Assembly: GCA_904419285.1 (NCBI GenBank)
Contig: CAJFQZ010000020.1
Coordinates: 1 to 51,151 of the forward strand
DNA length: 51,151 bases
Origin: Lachnospiraceae bacterium UBA1818
GTDB lineage: Bacteria; Bacillota; Clostridia; Lachnospirales; Lachnospiraceae
Direction: 5' to 3'
Each line of letters begins with the position of its first letter. Position 1 is the stretch's first letter. A model generated the notes under the pieces. That model was given only the letters and a program-made list of their open reading frames with translations. It searched no databases and was not told where the DNA came from. Shown one piece after another: positions 16,769 to 26,025 of this stretch. The translations under genes and the position numbers were made by a program.

Positions 16769-17674
16769 ATGGATATGAACCTTCAGAAATATCTTGCGTT
16801 TGTAAAGACGGTGGAGTACGGAAGCTTCACCAAAGCGGCGGAGATGCTCAATTATTCCCAGTCGGGAGTGAGCCGCATGATCCACGATCTGGAGAAGGAG
16901 TGGAAGGTGACCCTCCTGGAGCGGGGGAGAGCGGGAGTCCGGCTGACCGGCGACGGGAAGAAGCTGCTTCCCTATGCGGAAAATGTCTGCAGGGAATATG
17001 AGAAGCTGCAGATGCAGGTGGACGAGCTGAACGGGCTGAAGTCGGGGCTGATCCGGATCGGCACCTTTTCCAGCGCGGCGTCCCAGTGGCTTCCGAACAT
17101 CATCGAAGAATTTCAGAAGGACTATCCTAACATTGATTATGAGCTCCTGATAGGGGACTACAGAGAAATCGAAGAGTGGATCCGGGAGGGGCGGGTGGAC
17201 TGCGGTTTTTTAAGGCTCCCGGTGCACGGGGAGCTGGAGACGGTCTTCCTGGAACAGGACCGTCTGCTGGCGGTCCTTCCGGAGGGGCACCGTCTGGCAG
17301 AATGCGGGAGATTCCCGGTGAATGCATTTGCAGACGAGCCGTTCCTTCTCCTTGCGAAGGATACCGGGGCGGAGGCGTCGGAACTCTTCGAGCGGTGCGC
17401 CCTGACGCCGCGGGTGCATTTTACTGCGTGGGATGACTATGCCATCATGGCGATGGTGGAGCGGGGGCTGGGGATCAGTATCCTCCCGGAGCTGATCCTG
17501 AAGCGGACGCCCTATCATATCGTGGCGAAGGAGCTTGAGATCCCGGCGTACAGGAGCATCGGCTTTGGGCTGAAGGAGAAGAAGAGCGCGTCTCTGGCGG
17601 TAAAGCGGTTTATGGAATATCTGGACTGCAGGCAGACTGGAAAAAAACAGTACTTGCCGGCACAGGACAGATAG
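16769..17674 (+). CDS. LysR-family transcriptional regulator
   Basis: This 301-residue regulator has an N-terminal helix-turn-helix (FVKTVEYGSFTKAAEMLNYSQSGVSRMI, residues about 10-38; only families with LysR HTH have this pattern) and a periplasmic-binding-like effector domain beginning near SGLIRIGTFSSAAS. The ATG is preceded by AAAGGAG. The symporter gene 98 nt downstream on the same strand is the likely target, so a dicarboxylate or amino acid is a plausible effector. Control of divergent proB is also possible. Confidence 0.93.
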   Translation: MDMNLQKYLAFVKTVEYGSFTKAAEMLNYSQSGVSRMIHDLEKEWKVTLLERGRAGVRLTGDGKKLLPYAENVCREYEKLQMQVDELNGLKSGLIRIGTFSSAASQWLPNIIEEFQKDYPNIDYELLIGDYREIEEWIREGRVDCGFLRLPVHGELETVFLEQDRLLAVLPEGHRLAECGRFPVNAFADEPFLLLAKDTGAEASELFERCALTPRVHFTAWDDYAIMAMVERGLGISILPELILKRTPYHIVAKELEIPAYRSIGFGLKEKKSASLAVKRFMEYLDCRQTGKKQYLPAQDR

Positions 17675-17772
17675 CTTATACTAAGCGGGTCTTGAACCTG
17701 CAGAAATGGAGCGGGAGAGACAGAAGCTTCCCGGTATGCGGGAAAAAGAAAAGAAGAGAAAGAGAGGACAAC

Positions 17773-18990
17773 ATGAAAAAACTATTTTCAAGCCTCCCGT
17801 TCAAACTGCTCCTCGGAGTGGTGATCGGAATCATCGCGGGACAGCTCGCCGGTCTGGAGTACGCAAAGGCCGCCGGGGACGCCGTGATGAATATCGTTGT
17901 AACTGTAAAATTTATCTTGTCGGAGATGATCAACTTCTGTGTTCCTCTGATCATCATCGGTTTTATTGCGCCGTCGATCACAAGGCTTGGCAGGAATGCG
18001 TCGAGAATGCTGGCCGTCGCCCTTTTCTGTGCATATGCCTCCTCGATCCTGGCGGCGCTTCTGTCCATGGCGGCAGGGTACGGCATCATCCCCCATCTGT
18101 CCATCGTGTCGGATGTGGAAGGGCTGAAGGAGCTGCCGGAGGTCGTGTTCCGGCTGGAGATCCCGGCGGTCATGTCTGTGATGAGCGCGCTTGTGCTGTC
18201 CGTGCTGCTCGGTCTCGCATGTACATGGACCAAGGCTGCGGCGATGACGAACCTTCTGGAAGAGTTTCAGAAGATCGTGCTTTCCGTTGTCACAAGGGTC
18301 GTGATCCCGATCCTTCCGGTGTTCATCGGATTCACCTTCTGTGCTCTGTCCTATGAGGGGACGATCACAAGGCAGCTTCCGGTCTTCGTCAAGGTGATCC
18401 TGATCGTCGTGGCGGGACACTTTCTCTGGATGGCGGTCCTGTATCTTGCTGCAGGGCTCTACTCAAAGCGGAATCCGCTGGACGTGGTCAAGAATTACGG
18501 ACCGGCATATATCACCGCCGTGGGGACGATGTCGTCGGCAGCGACTCTGGGAGTGGCACTCCGCTGCGCGAAGAAATCGGAGCCGCCCCTCCGCGGTGAC
18601 ATGGTGGATTTCGGGATCCCCCTGTTCGCCAATATCCATCTGTGCGGTTCCGTGCTGACAGAGGTGTTCTTTGTCATGACAGTATCGCAGATTCTTTACG
18701 GCAGTGTGCCGTCTCAGGGAACGATGGTGCTGTTCTGCCTTCTGCTCGGCGTCTTCGCCATCGGCGCGCCGGGAGTCCCGGGAGGGACCGTCATGGCTTC
18801 TCTGGGGCTGATCACAGGCATTCTGGGCTTTGACGAGTCCGGAACAGCGCTGATGCTGACGATCTTCGCCCTCCAGGACAGCTTCGGCACAGCCTGCAAT
18901 ATTACAGGTGACGGCGCGCTGACACTGATCCTGTCGGGATATGCAGACAGACACAAGATCGAGAAGCAGGATCTCAGGGTCGAACTGTAG
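17773..18990 (+). CDS. Dicarboxylate/amino-acid:cation symporter (DAACS family)
   Basis: This 405-residue membrane protein fits the GltP/SstT-like DAACS family: eight or so helices and two re-entrant loops. Visible hallmarks are the serine-rich first hairpin region (TAVGTMSSAATLGVALRCAKK), the Gly/Pro-rich second one (GAPGVPGGTVMASLG) and NITGDGALTLIL in the last helix, where the substrate-binding Asp of the family sits. The ATG at 17773 is preferred over the one at 17692 because AGAGAGGA lies just upstream and the following residues are the normal first helix. It imports an acidic or small neutral amino acid, or a dicarboxylate, with Na+ or H+. Probably controlled by the preceding LysR protein. 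Confidence 0.9.
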   Translation: MKKLFSSLPFKLLLGVVIGIIAGQLAGLEYAKAAGDAVMNIVVTVKFILSEMINFCVPLIIIGFIAPSITRLGRNASRMLAVALFCAYASSILAALLSMAAGYGIIPHLSIVSDVEGLKELPEVVFRLEIPAVMSVMSALVLSVLLGLACTWTKAAAMTNLLEEFQKIVLSVVTRVVIPILPVFIGFTFCALSYEGTITRQLPVFVKVILIVVAGHFLWMAVLYLAAGLYSKRNPLDVVKNYGPAYITAVGTMSSAATLGVALRCAKKSEPPLRGDMVDFGIPLFANIHLCGSVLTEVFFVMTVSQILYGSVPSQGTMVLFCLLLGVFAIGAPGVPGGTVMASLGLITGILGFDESGTALMLTIFALQDSFGTACNITGDGALTLILSGYADRHKIEKQDLRVEL

Positions 18991-19037
18991 GAGCCGGCCA
19001 GGATTTTCAGAAAGATAAAGTAAGAAAGAAAAAAGAA

Positions 19038-19089
19038 CAGGCACAGCCATTTCCGGAAACTTTCAGCAGTCCGGAGAGGGCTGTGCCTG
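19038..19089. terminator. Bidirectional terminator between symporter and CmpB-type gene
   Basis: CAGGCACAGCC (19038-19048) pairs with GGCTGTGCCTG (19079-19089), 11 bp, with an inner CCGG/CCGG pair. On the minus strand the stem is followed by GTTCTTTTTTC, a good U-run. On the plus strand the run is weak. Confidence 0.8.
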
Positions 19090-19096
19090 ATTCAGT

Positions 19097-20395
19097 TTAT
19101 CTGCTCTTGGCATTTGGATAGATCCGGCGCATCCTGGCGTCGTCGAAGTTCGTATCGATGATGTGCTCCCATCCGCTCTCGGCGGCGGGACCGCCGGCTC
19201 GCTGGTCGTAGCGGATCAGCGCCGCGGCGGAGACCGTGATGTCCGCCGCCATGAACAGGATCAGGATCCAGGACGCGATGTATCCGGCGAGCTTCGGGAT
19301 CTTTTCGATCCATCTGGAAAAATGAGGGTATAATCCTTTGATCCAGACTACGGCTGCGATCCCCCAGAAGAAGCAGTAGAGCAGGTTGATCCTTCCGCCC
19401 AGATTGAAGGGAATCTCGCTGTAATCCCAGAACACCTGCCCGAACACGAGCTCTGTGAAGACGCTGCACATGTACTCATAGGCTCCGCCCAGGACTGCAC
19501 CGATCACGAAGATGTGCCGGTCCGGCTTGTCTCTGTCCTTGTACAGAAGGGCGGTGGCGACGGCGATAGCCAGTCCCCAGACAATGCTGAAAGGTCCCCA
19601 TACAAGGCTGCTCCTGCTCATCCATACGCCGGAGGTGAGACGGCAGAAGAGCGTTTCGGTGATGTCGCCAAGGAAAGCGCCGGTAAGAAAGAGCCAGAAC
19701 AGCTTGTAGAAACCGCAGCCTTCGGCGAACCGGCCTTCCTTCAAGATCTCTTCCGCCCGCTCTTCAAAGGCTGGGTATGCCTTCGTCATACGGCGTTCCA
19801 CATGACTGATGAGGGAAGAAGCGGCGTGGTACAGTCTGAGCGTGAGCCTGCCCGCAGGATGCCCGGTCTTTGCCGGCTGCTTCCGGAGATGGAGAACAGC
19901 GGTGAGTGAGAGCGCGGCGTCGAGCGCGACGTATCCTATGAGAATATAGGAAATGACCGCCGGTACAGGCTGCGGGATGAAGTTATAGAGGAACAGGAAA
20001 AATGTATTTCCATATTTGAGGCAGAGTACGCCCAGGACTGCCCAGAGCAGGGTATACTGCAGACAGATATAACCGTCAAAGTTCAGCTTTTTGCCCGAGT
20101 AATCCCACCATTTGCGGCGGTTGAGGCGTTCCAGTGTTTTTCCGGTTATCCATTCGATGACGGTCGCCTGTATGCCGCATCCGAGGAACAGAAAGACAGG
20201 GCTGTCGATCAGTTCAGTCAGGGTAACGGACATGACGACGGCGGCGATGCCGTAGACGATGCAGAACGGACCGGTGGAAAATCCCCGGTTTGTAAATCTT
20301 CGGTTTTTAATTGTTCCGACAGCTGCTTCAATGACCCATCCGATGAAAGAGTAGATGAGGAACAGCCAGCAGAGTTCCGTAAAAGTGTATTCCAT
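19097..20395 (-). CDS. CmpB-type putative ABC transporter permease (PF06541-like), duplicated
   Basis: This 432-residue multi-helix membrane protein carries the family pattern twice: FLIYSFIGWVIEAAVG with GFSTGPFCIVYGIAAV near the start, and FLTGAFLGDITETLF with SLVWGPFSIVWGLAI in the second half. The protein appears to be an internal duplication. Members are annotated putative ABC transporter permease, but no ATPase gene is adjacent and the true function is unknown. A purine-rich AAGGAG is 16 nt before the ATG, farther than normal, so the start is less certain. Upstream, 20396-20600 holds no gene; an inverted repeat GTGATAT/ATATCAC (20439-20445, 20456-20462) might be an operator. Confidence 0.8.
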   Translation of the reverse strand: MEYTFTELCWLFLIYSFIGWVIEAAVGTIKNRRFTNRGFSTGPFCIVYGIAAVVMSVTLTELIDSPVFLFLGCGIQATVIEWITGKTLERLNRRKWWDYSGKKLNFDGYICLQYTLLWAVLGVLCLKYGNTFFLFLYNFIPQPVPAVISYILIGYVALDAALSLTAVLHLRKQPAKTGHPAGRLTLRLYHAASSLISHVERRMTKAYPAFEERAEEILKEGRFAEGCGFYKLFWLFLTGAFLGDITETLFCRLTSGVWMSRSSLVWGPFSIVWGLAIAVATALLYKDRDKPDRHIFVIGAVLGGAYEYMCSVFTELVFGQVFWDYSEIPFNLGGRINLLYCFFWGIAAVVWIKGLYPHFSRWIEKIPKLAGYIASWILILFMAADITVSAAALIRYDQRAGGPAAESGWEHIIDTNFDDARMRRIYPNAKSR

Positions 20396-20600
20396 GGTGA
20401 TCTTCTGTTTTCTCCTTTCCGGGTTTTCTGATGTGATCGTGATATAGTCGGTATGATATCACAGTAAGAGCTGAAATTCCAGTGTTCTGGCTGTAAAACG
20501 GGAACAGAGATCCTCTCAGGGGCTTTTTCTGCCGGAATGTTGGCGGGAATGGGGTGAGGTCAGAGTGACAGATAAAAAAGAGGAGCTGTATGAAAAAAAT

Positions 20601-20629
20601 TTGACTTCTGAAGAGTTAGGTAGTATAAT
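20601..20629 (+). promoter_or_regulatory. Sigma-A promoter of the PF04392-type ABC importer
   Basis: TTGACT (20601-20606), 17 bp, TATAAT (20624-20629). The predicted start is near 20636, giving a leader of about 65 nt. Confidence 0.85.
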
Positions 20630-20633
20630 CACA

Positions 20634-20680
20634 TCCGTGGTTGCTTTGACACTTTAAAGCGCAACGCTTTGGTGCACGGA
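20634..20680 (+). promoter_or_regulatory. Structured leader with two alternative folds
   Basis: TCCGTG (20634-20639) can close with CACGGA (20675-20680) around an inner AAAGCG/CGCTTT hairpin (20656-20661, 20665-20670). A competing fold pairs GTTGC (20640-20644) with GCAAC (20661-20665), extended by CTTT/AAAG. The structure covers most of the leader up to the ribosome binding site AGGGAGGA (20688-20695). There is no terminator, so any control would act on translation or RNA stability. Confidence 0.35.
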
Positions 20681-20701
20681 AGTAATTAGGGAGGAATGAT
20701 T

Positions 20702-21703
20702 ATGAAATTAAAAAAAGCAGCAGCAATATTAATGGCAGCGGCAATGACCGCATCTCTGGCGGCATGCGGCAGCAGTTCATCAGGTGAGAACTCATCAGGA
20801 AGCAGCGCCGGCTCAGACGGAACTTACACGATCGGGATCTGCCAGCAGATGGAGCATCCGGCTCTGGATGCGGCGACAGAGGGATTCCAGGACGCGTGTA
20901 AAGAAAAGTTCGGCGAGGACAATGTGGAGTTCGACGTGCAGAATGCGCAGGGAGAGCAGACCATGTGCTCGACGATCATCAATAATTTTGTTTCATCCGA
21001 TGTGGATCTGATCCTTGCGAATGCAACACTTCCGCTCCAGACAGCGGCTCAGGCGACCGCGGATATTCCGATCCTCGGAACGTCTGTTACGGATTTCGCA
21101 TCCGCACTGGGCATCAGCGACTGGACAGGAGCTACAGGCGTGAATATCTCAGGAACCTGCGACCTGGCTCCCATTGAGGAGCAGGAGGACATGCTCACAG
21201 AGCTTCTTCCGGAGGCGAAGACAGTCGGAATCCTGTACTGTTCTGCAGAGTCCAACTCCAAGTATCAGGCGGAGCTTTTCGAGGAGGAGCTGGAGAAGGA
21301 CGGCATCGAGTACAAGGAGTACACGGCGGCAGATTCCAATGAGATCCAGTCAGTCGTCACAAATGCGGTGAGCGAATGTGATGCGATCTACATCCCGACG
21401 GATAACACGATGGCGTCAAACACACAGATCATCAACAATATCTGCCTTCCGGCAAAGGTTCCGGTGATCGCGGGTGAGCAGGGAATCTGCAGCGGATGCG
21501 GTATCGCTACACTGTCGATCAGCTACTATGATATCGGATACCGTGCAGGCGAGATGGCGTATGAGATCCTTGCCGAGGGCGCTGATATCTCAACAATGAA
21601 AGTAGAGACCGCGCCTCAGGTGACGAAGATGTACAATCCGACGATCTGTGAGGAACTCGGGATCACAGTTCCGGATGACTATGAACCAATCGAGGCAGAA
21701 TAG
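20702..21703 (+). CDS. ABC importer substrate-binding lipoprotein (PF04392, TrpX-like)
   Basis: This 333-residue lipoprotein has lipobox LAAC (MKLKKAAAILMAAAMTASLA then Cys), a Ser/Gly-rich linker, then a two-lobed periplasmic-binding fold with TIGICQQMEHPALDAATEGF, NAQGEQTMCSTIINNF and CDAIYIPTDNTMAS. These fit the ABC_sub_bind family (PF04392), whose characterised members bind tryptophan or tyrosine, though many bind unknown ligands. A second ATG two codons downstream of 20696 is chosen because the ribosome binding site ends at 20695. The permease and ATPase genes follow in the same operon. Confidence 0.9.
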   Translation: MKLKKAAAILMAAAMTASLAACGSSSSGENSSGSSAGSDGTYTIGICQQMEHPALDAATEGFQDACKEKFGEDNVEFDVQNAQGEQTMCSTIINNFVSSDVDLILANATLPLQTAAQATADIPILGTSVTDFASALGISDWTGATGVNISGTCDLAPIEEQEDMLTELLPEAKTVGILYCSAESNSKYQAELFEEELEKDGIEYKEYTAADSNEIQSVVTNAVSECDAIYIPTDNTMASNTQIINNICLPAKVPVIAGEQGICSGCGIATLSISYYDIGYRAGEMAYEILAEGADISTMKVETAPQVTKMYNPTICEELGITVPDDYEPIEAE

Positions 21704-21726
21704 ACAGGAAAGGCAGAGAAGTTAAA

Positions 21727-22665
21727 ATGATACTGGATTATTTTATGTCTCTTGATCCTCTGGCGCTGCTCCGCGCTATGCCGGGAACAGCGGCGCAGGG
21801 CATTATCTGGGGGATCATGGCACTGGGAGTTTATATTACGTTCCGGATCCTGGATTTTGCGGATCTGACAGTGGACGGTTCTCTTGCCACAGGCGCTGCT
21901 GTGGCGGTAATGCTCATACAGGGCGGGATGAGCCCTGCCCTGGCGCTTGTATTCTCCGTTCTTGCGGGAATGGCGGCGGGACTTGCGACCGGTATTTTCC
22001 ATACGCTTCTGGGGATTCCGGGAATCCTGGCAAGTATCCTTACCCAGGTTTCTCTCTATTCAGTGAACCTGGGTATCATGGGAAAATCCAATCAGGGAAT
22101 CAGTCTGACACAGCAGGGGCTGGTGGCGTCCTCACGCTATGTGACCGGAGATGACAGAGTGTTCTTTTTCCTGAAGCTGATCCTCTTCTGTCTGATCCTC
22201 GTGGCGGTCGTCTACTGGTTCTTCGGAACTGAGATGGGGGCTTCGATCCGTGCGACAGGATGCAATCCTCAGATGGCGCGGGCGCAGGGGATCAATACGA
22301 ATTATACGAAGGTCCTTGCCCTTATGATCTCCAACGGACTGGTGGGACTCTGCGGAGGCGTCCTCGCGCAGTACCAGGGCGCTGCCGACGTCAATATGGG
22401 ACGCGGCGCCATCGTCATCGGACTTGCGGCGGTGATCATCAGCGAGGTGATCTTCGGCAGGCTGTGCGCGGGAAAGAAGATCGCGTTTGCCTATACCCTT
22501 GCGGCGGTGTTCGTGGGTGCGATCCTGTACTATATCGCCTACGCGCTGGTGCTGTGGCTCAAGATGCCTTCTGATTATATGAAGCTCTTCTCAGCGCTTG
22601 TCGTGGCAGTATTCCTGGCGGTCCCGTACCTGAAAGGCCGCTGGGCAGTGAGAAAGGGGGCGTAG
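21727..22665 (+). CDS. ABC importer permease (branched-chain/TrpY-like)
   Basis: This 312-residue inner-membrane protein of the BPD_transp_2 type has about eight helices. It opens with AMPGTAAQGIIWGIMALGVYITFRIL, and the conserved cytoplasmic loop GASIRATGCNPQMARAQGINTNY contacts the ATPase. It starts 23 nt after the binding protein. It should form the channel for the ligand of the preceding lipoprotein. Confidence 0.92.
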   Translation: MILDYFMSLDPLALLRAMPGTAAQGIIWGIMALGVYITFRILDFADLTVDGSLATGAAVAVMLIQGGMSPALALVFSVLAGMAAGLATGIFHTLLGIPGILASILTQVSLYSVNLGIMGKSNQGISLTQQGLVASSRYVTGDDRVFFFLKLILFCLILVAVVYWFFGTEMGASIRATGCNPQMARAQGINTNYTKVLALMISNGLVGLCGGVLAQYQGAADVNMGRGAIVIGLAAVIISEVIFGRLCAGKKIAFAYTLAAVFVGAILYYIAYALVLWLKMPSDYMKLFSALVVAVFLAVPYLKGRWAVRKGA

Positions 22666-22668
22666 GAT

Positions 22669-23472
22669 ATGGGGTATATGCTTGAGATCAGGAATATCAG
22701 CAAGACGTTCAACAAAGGGACGATCAATGAGAAGAAGGCTCTGGACGGCGTGAACCTGAATCTGAACCCCGGAGACTTTGTGACGATCATCGGAGGAAAC
22801 GGCGCGGGAAAATCAACCACGCTGAACGCCATAGCAGGAGCCTGGTACGTGGATTCGGGACAGATCATAGTGGACGGGACAGACATCACGAGGCTCCCGG
22901 AGCATAAAAGGGCGGCGTATCTGGGCCGTGTTTTCCAGGACCCGATGACCGGGACGGCGTCCACCATGTCCATTGAGGAAAATATGGCGATCGCCGCCCG
23001 GCGCGGAGCCCGCAGAGGTCTTCGCTGGGGAATCTCGAAGAAGGAGAGGGAAGATTACAAGCGCCAGCTCAAAGAGCTGAATCTTGGCCTGGAGGACAGA
23101 CTTTCCTCCAAGGTGGGACTTCTCTCCGGAGGGCAGAGGCAGGCGATCACGCTTCTCATGGCAGCGGCGAGAAAGCCAAAACTCCTTCTGCTGGACGAGC
23201 ATACGGCGGCGCTGGACCCGAAGACCGCCGCAAAGGTGCTGGAGATCTCGGACAAGATCATTGCAGAGCACGGACTTACCGCCATGATGGTGACTCATAA
23301 TATGAAGGATGCCATCGCCCATGGGAACCGGCTCATCATGATGCACGAGGGAAAGATCATCTACGATGTGTCGGGAGAAGAGAAAAAGAGACTGCATGTC
23401 TCAGATCTGCTGGCCAAGTTTGAGGAGGCCAGCGGGGATGAGTTCGCAAATGACAGAATGATGCTCGGATAG
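22669..23472 (+). CDS. ABC importer ATP-binding protein (TrpZ-like)
   Basis: This 267-residue ATPase completes the importer. Walker A is GGNGAGKST, the signature is LLSGGQRQA, Walker B is LLLLDEHTAALDP and the H-loop is MVTHNM. A His after the Walker B Glu (DEH rather than DEP) is typical of this importer branch. The start at 22669 follows AAAGGGGG; another ATG at 22678 is possible. A strong terminator ends the operon. Confidence 0.93.
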   Translation: MGYMLEIRNISKTFNKGTINEKKALDGVNLNLNPGDFVTIIGGNGAGKSTTLNAIAGAWYVDSGQIIVDGTDITRLPEHKRAAYLGRVFQDPMTGTASTMSIEENMAIAARRGARRGLRWGISKKEREDYKRQLKELNLGLEDRLSSKVGLLSGGQRQAITLLMAAARKPKLLLLDEHTAALDPKTAAKVLEISDKIIAEHGLTAMMVTHNMKDAIAHGNRLIMMHEGKIIYDVSGEEKKRLHVSDLLAKFEEASGDEFANDRMMLG

Positions 23473-23509
23473 ATCAGGGATTCTGTTCTGACCGGAAGAG
23501 CGCAAAAAG

Positions 23510-23558
23510 GATGCTGCAGGGAGCAGGGCTGACGCGGGCGCTGCTTTCCTGCAGCATC
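23510..23558 (+). terminator. Terminator after the ABC importer operon
   Basis: GATGCTGCAGG (23510-23520) pairs with CCTGCAGCATC (23548-23558), 11 bp, extended by GAGCAG with CTGCTT; TTTA follows. It lies 37 nt after the ATPase stop. Confidence 0.8.
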
Positions 23559-23637
23559 TTTACGTACATTTAACATTTCTCTTATCCCATCCGGGCCTTC
23601 TTTATTATAAAATAGAAGTGCTTATCAATCTTCAAAG

Positions 23638-23666
23638 TTGATTATTGAGAAGGAAAAGCGTATTAT
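23638..23666 (+). promoter_or_regulatory. Likely promoter of ppk
   Basis: TTGATT (23638-23643), 17 bp, TATTAT (23661-23666), about 40 bp before the ATG. The inverted repeat ATCAA/TTGAT overlaps the -35 box (centre near 23634). I see no clear paired Pho-box. Confidence 0.5.
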
Positions 23667-23707
23667 AAATGTAGTTTGAGTTTATCTTAGGTGCAAAGGA
23701 GAAAAAA

Positions 23708-25798
23708 ATGGGAAACGTTTATATGAACAGAGAGCTTTCCTGGCTGAAATTTAATGAGAGAGTGCTGGAGGAAGCAGAAAATAAGGAGGTCCCGCTGTGT
23801 GAGAGAATGAACTTCGTCTCGATCTATCAGAGCAATCTGGACGAGTTCTTTATGGTGCGCGTAGGCTCTCTGCAGGATGAGATGCTGCTCAACAAAAAGG
23901 TCAGGGACAGCAAGACGAAGATGACCTCGGAAGAGCAGATCAAGGCGATCCTGAAGGAAGTGAAGCGCCTGAACAAGAGAAAAGACGCGGCATATAAAAG
24001 GCTGATGGAGCAGGTTGAGAAATACGGGATCAAACTGATCGATTTTACGACTGCAAAAGCAGAAGAGAAGAAATTTCTGGAGCACTATTTTAATCATGAG
24101 ATCGTGCCCTTAAGCTCCCCGACTATCGTGGGCAAGAGGCAGCCGTTCCCGTTCCTGAAAAACGAGAACATCTATGCGGTCGTCGTGCTTGAGACGAGAA
24201 GCGGAAAAGAGAGGATCGGCATTATCCCGTGCACCAACAATATGGTGGAAAGGCTGATCGAGCTCCCGGGCGGAAAGGGAAGATATATTCTTTCTGAAAA
24301 TATCATCCTGCACTATATCGGAAAAGTATTTAAAGGATATAAGGTTAAGGGAAAATCTCTGATCCGCGTGGTGAGAAACGCGGATATCGACGCGGACGCT
24401 CTGTATGACGAGGACCTGGACTACCGTGAGTTCATGGAGGAGCTGATGAAGGAGAGAAAGAAGCTCTCCCCGGTGCGCCTTGACATGTCAAGGGAGATCG
24501 ATGAGTCTGTCGTGGAAGCGCTCTGCCGTTATCTTGACGTGCTCCCGGAGCGTGTGTTCCGCAGCGAGGCTCCGCTGGACCTTTCCTTTGTTTATAAGAT
24601 CCAGGATCTCCTGAGGATGAATCCGGAGCTGTTCTATGAGAAGAGGGTTCCTCAGAAATCTGCGTCCTTCCGCGACGGAGTGAGCATCCTCAGGCAGATC
24701 GAGGAGGAAGATAAGCTGCTGTCTTATCCGTATGAGTCGATCCGCCCGTTCCTCCACATGCTGAACGAGGCCGCTGAGGATGACAGCGTGATCTCTATCA
24801 AAATGACCCTGTACCGCCTGGCGAAACAGAGCAAGATCATTGAGGCGCTCTGCGAGGCTGCTGAGAACGGAAAAGAGGTCGTGGTTCTGGTAGAGCTCAG
24901 AGCCCGCTTTGACGAGGAGAACAATATCCGCTGGTCCCGGATGCTGGAGAAGGCAGGATGCCAGATCATCTACGGACTGGAAGGGTACAAGGTGCACTCC
25001 AAGCTGTGCCTGATCACGAAGAAAGGAAAAGACGGCATCGAGTATATCACGCAGATCGGAACCGGAAACTATAATGAGAAAACGGCAAGGCTGTATACGG
25101 ATCTTTCGCTTATGACAGCGGATGAGCAGATCGGAATGGACGCTGCCAGAGTGTTCCAGGCTCTTGCCAAGGGAGAGACAGTAGAAGAGTCAGAACATCT
25201 TCTTGTCGCTCCGAAGTGTCTCCAGTCCAGGATTATCGATATGATCGAGGAGGAGATCCAGAATAAGAAGAATGGCGGAGATGCATATATCGGCCTGAAG
25301 CTGAATTCTCTGACCGATAAGCGGATCATCGACAAACTGATCGAGGCATCCTGTGCGGGAGTCCATATCGACATGATCATCCGCGGGATCTGTTGCCTTA
25401 TCCCCGGAGTGAAGGGAATGACTGAGAACATCCATATCATCAGCATTGTCGGAAGGTTCCTCGAGCATTCCAGGATCTATATGTTCGGATGCGGTGAGAA
25501 CAGGAAGTACTATATCTCTTCCGCTGACTTTATGACGAGAAATACGGTGAAGAGAGTAGAGGTTGCGGCTCCTGTCTATGCACAGGCGCTGAAAGACCGC
25601 ATCCAGGGTATTTTCGACCTGATGCTCAGCGACAATAAGAAAGCCCGAGTGGAAAATGCGGACGGAAACTATACTCTTGTGAAATGTGAAGGCGAACCGG
25701 TCAACTCTCAGGAAGCACTTTATCAGGAGGCCTATGACAAGGCAGCGGAGAGAACAGCCGCCAGAGAAGCGGCTGCGGAAAGCAGGGAAGAAAAGTAA
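23708..25798 (+). CDS. ppk: Polyphosphate kinase 1
   Basis: This 696-residue enzyme makes long-chain polyphosphate from ATP and can run in reverse. The N-terminal domain opens with NRELSWLKFNERVLEEA and QSNLDEFFMVRVG. The two phospholipase-D-like catalytic domains carry the autophosphorylated His430 (EGYKVHSKLCLI) and the second conserved His587 (RFLEHSRIYMF). IGTGNYNEKTARLYTD is also typical. Length is normal and the C-terminus ends in a Lys/Glu/Ala-rich tail. GCAAAGGAG precedes the ATG. Neighbours are a CorA-type channel and an HD hydrolase, each with its own terminator, so ppk is probably transcribed alone. Confidence 0.97.
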   Translation: MGNVYMNRELSWLKFNERVLEEAENKEVPLCERMNFVSIYQSNLDEFFMVRVGSLQDEMLLNKKVRDSKTKMTSEEQIKAILKEVKRLNKRKDAAYKRLMEQVEKYGIKLIDFTTAKAEEKKFLEHYFNHEIVPLSSPTIVGKRQPFPFLKNENIYAVVVLETRSGKERIGIIPCTNNMVERLIELPGGKGRYILSENIILHYIGKVFKGYKVKGKSLIRVVRNADIDADALYDEDLDYREFMEELMKERKKLSPVRLDMSREIDESVVEALCRYLDVLPERVFRSEAPLDLSFVYKIQDLLRMNPELFYEKRVPQKSASFRDGVSILRQIEEEDKLLSYPYESIRPFLHMLNEAAEDDSVISIKMTLYRLAKQSKIIEALCEAAENGKEVVVLVELRARFDEENNIRWSRMLEKAGCQIIYGLEGYKVHSKLCLITKKGKDGIEYITQIGTGNYNEKTARLYTDLSLMTADEQIGMDAARVFQALAKGETVEESEHLLVAPKCLQSRIIDMIEEEIQNKKNGGDAYIGLKLNSLTDKRIIDKLIEASCAGVHIDMIIRGICCLIPGVKGMTENIHIISIVGRFLEHSRIYMFGCGENRKYYISSADFMTRNTVKRVEVAAPVYAQALKDRIQGIFDLMLSDNKKARVENADGNYTLVKCEGEPVNSQEALYQEAYDKAAERTAAREAAAESREEK

Positions 25799-25840
25799 TC
25801 TCCATTTTGGAAAAGAAACGGAATCTCCAGCGTGAGACGG

Positions 25841-25866
25841 CCCTCCCAGGCATCGGCATGGGAGGG
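25841..25866 (+). terminator. Terminator after ppk
   Basis: CCCTCCCA (25841-25848) pairs with TGGGAGGG (25859-25866) around a 10-nt loop, followed by TTCTTCCT. The rest of the 227-bp gap up to 26025 shows no gene. Confidence 0.75.
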
Positions 25867-26025
25867 TTCTTCCTGTGATTCTTTCGGCAGTAGATTACTG
25901 TTCACACCGTATTCATGAAGGGAAAATGCATGATAATGCCTTCATGTAAGAAACACTTTTCTATTCGTGAGTACAGGTGGAAATCGTAATAGCAGTAGAA
26001 AAAGAAACGGAAACAGGGTGATGAA

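Noticed and set aside
20396-20600. A small gene in the gap before the PF04392-type importer
   Set aside because: No frame with a ribosome binding site and plausible composition on either strand.
23560-23640. Pho-box before ppk
   Set aside because: Only a single TTAACA-like word is visible; the paired spacing needed for PhoP binding is not there.
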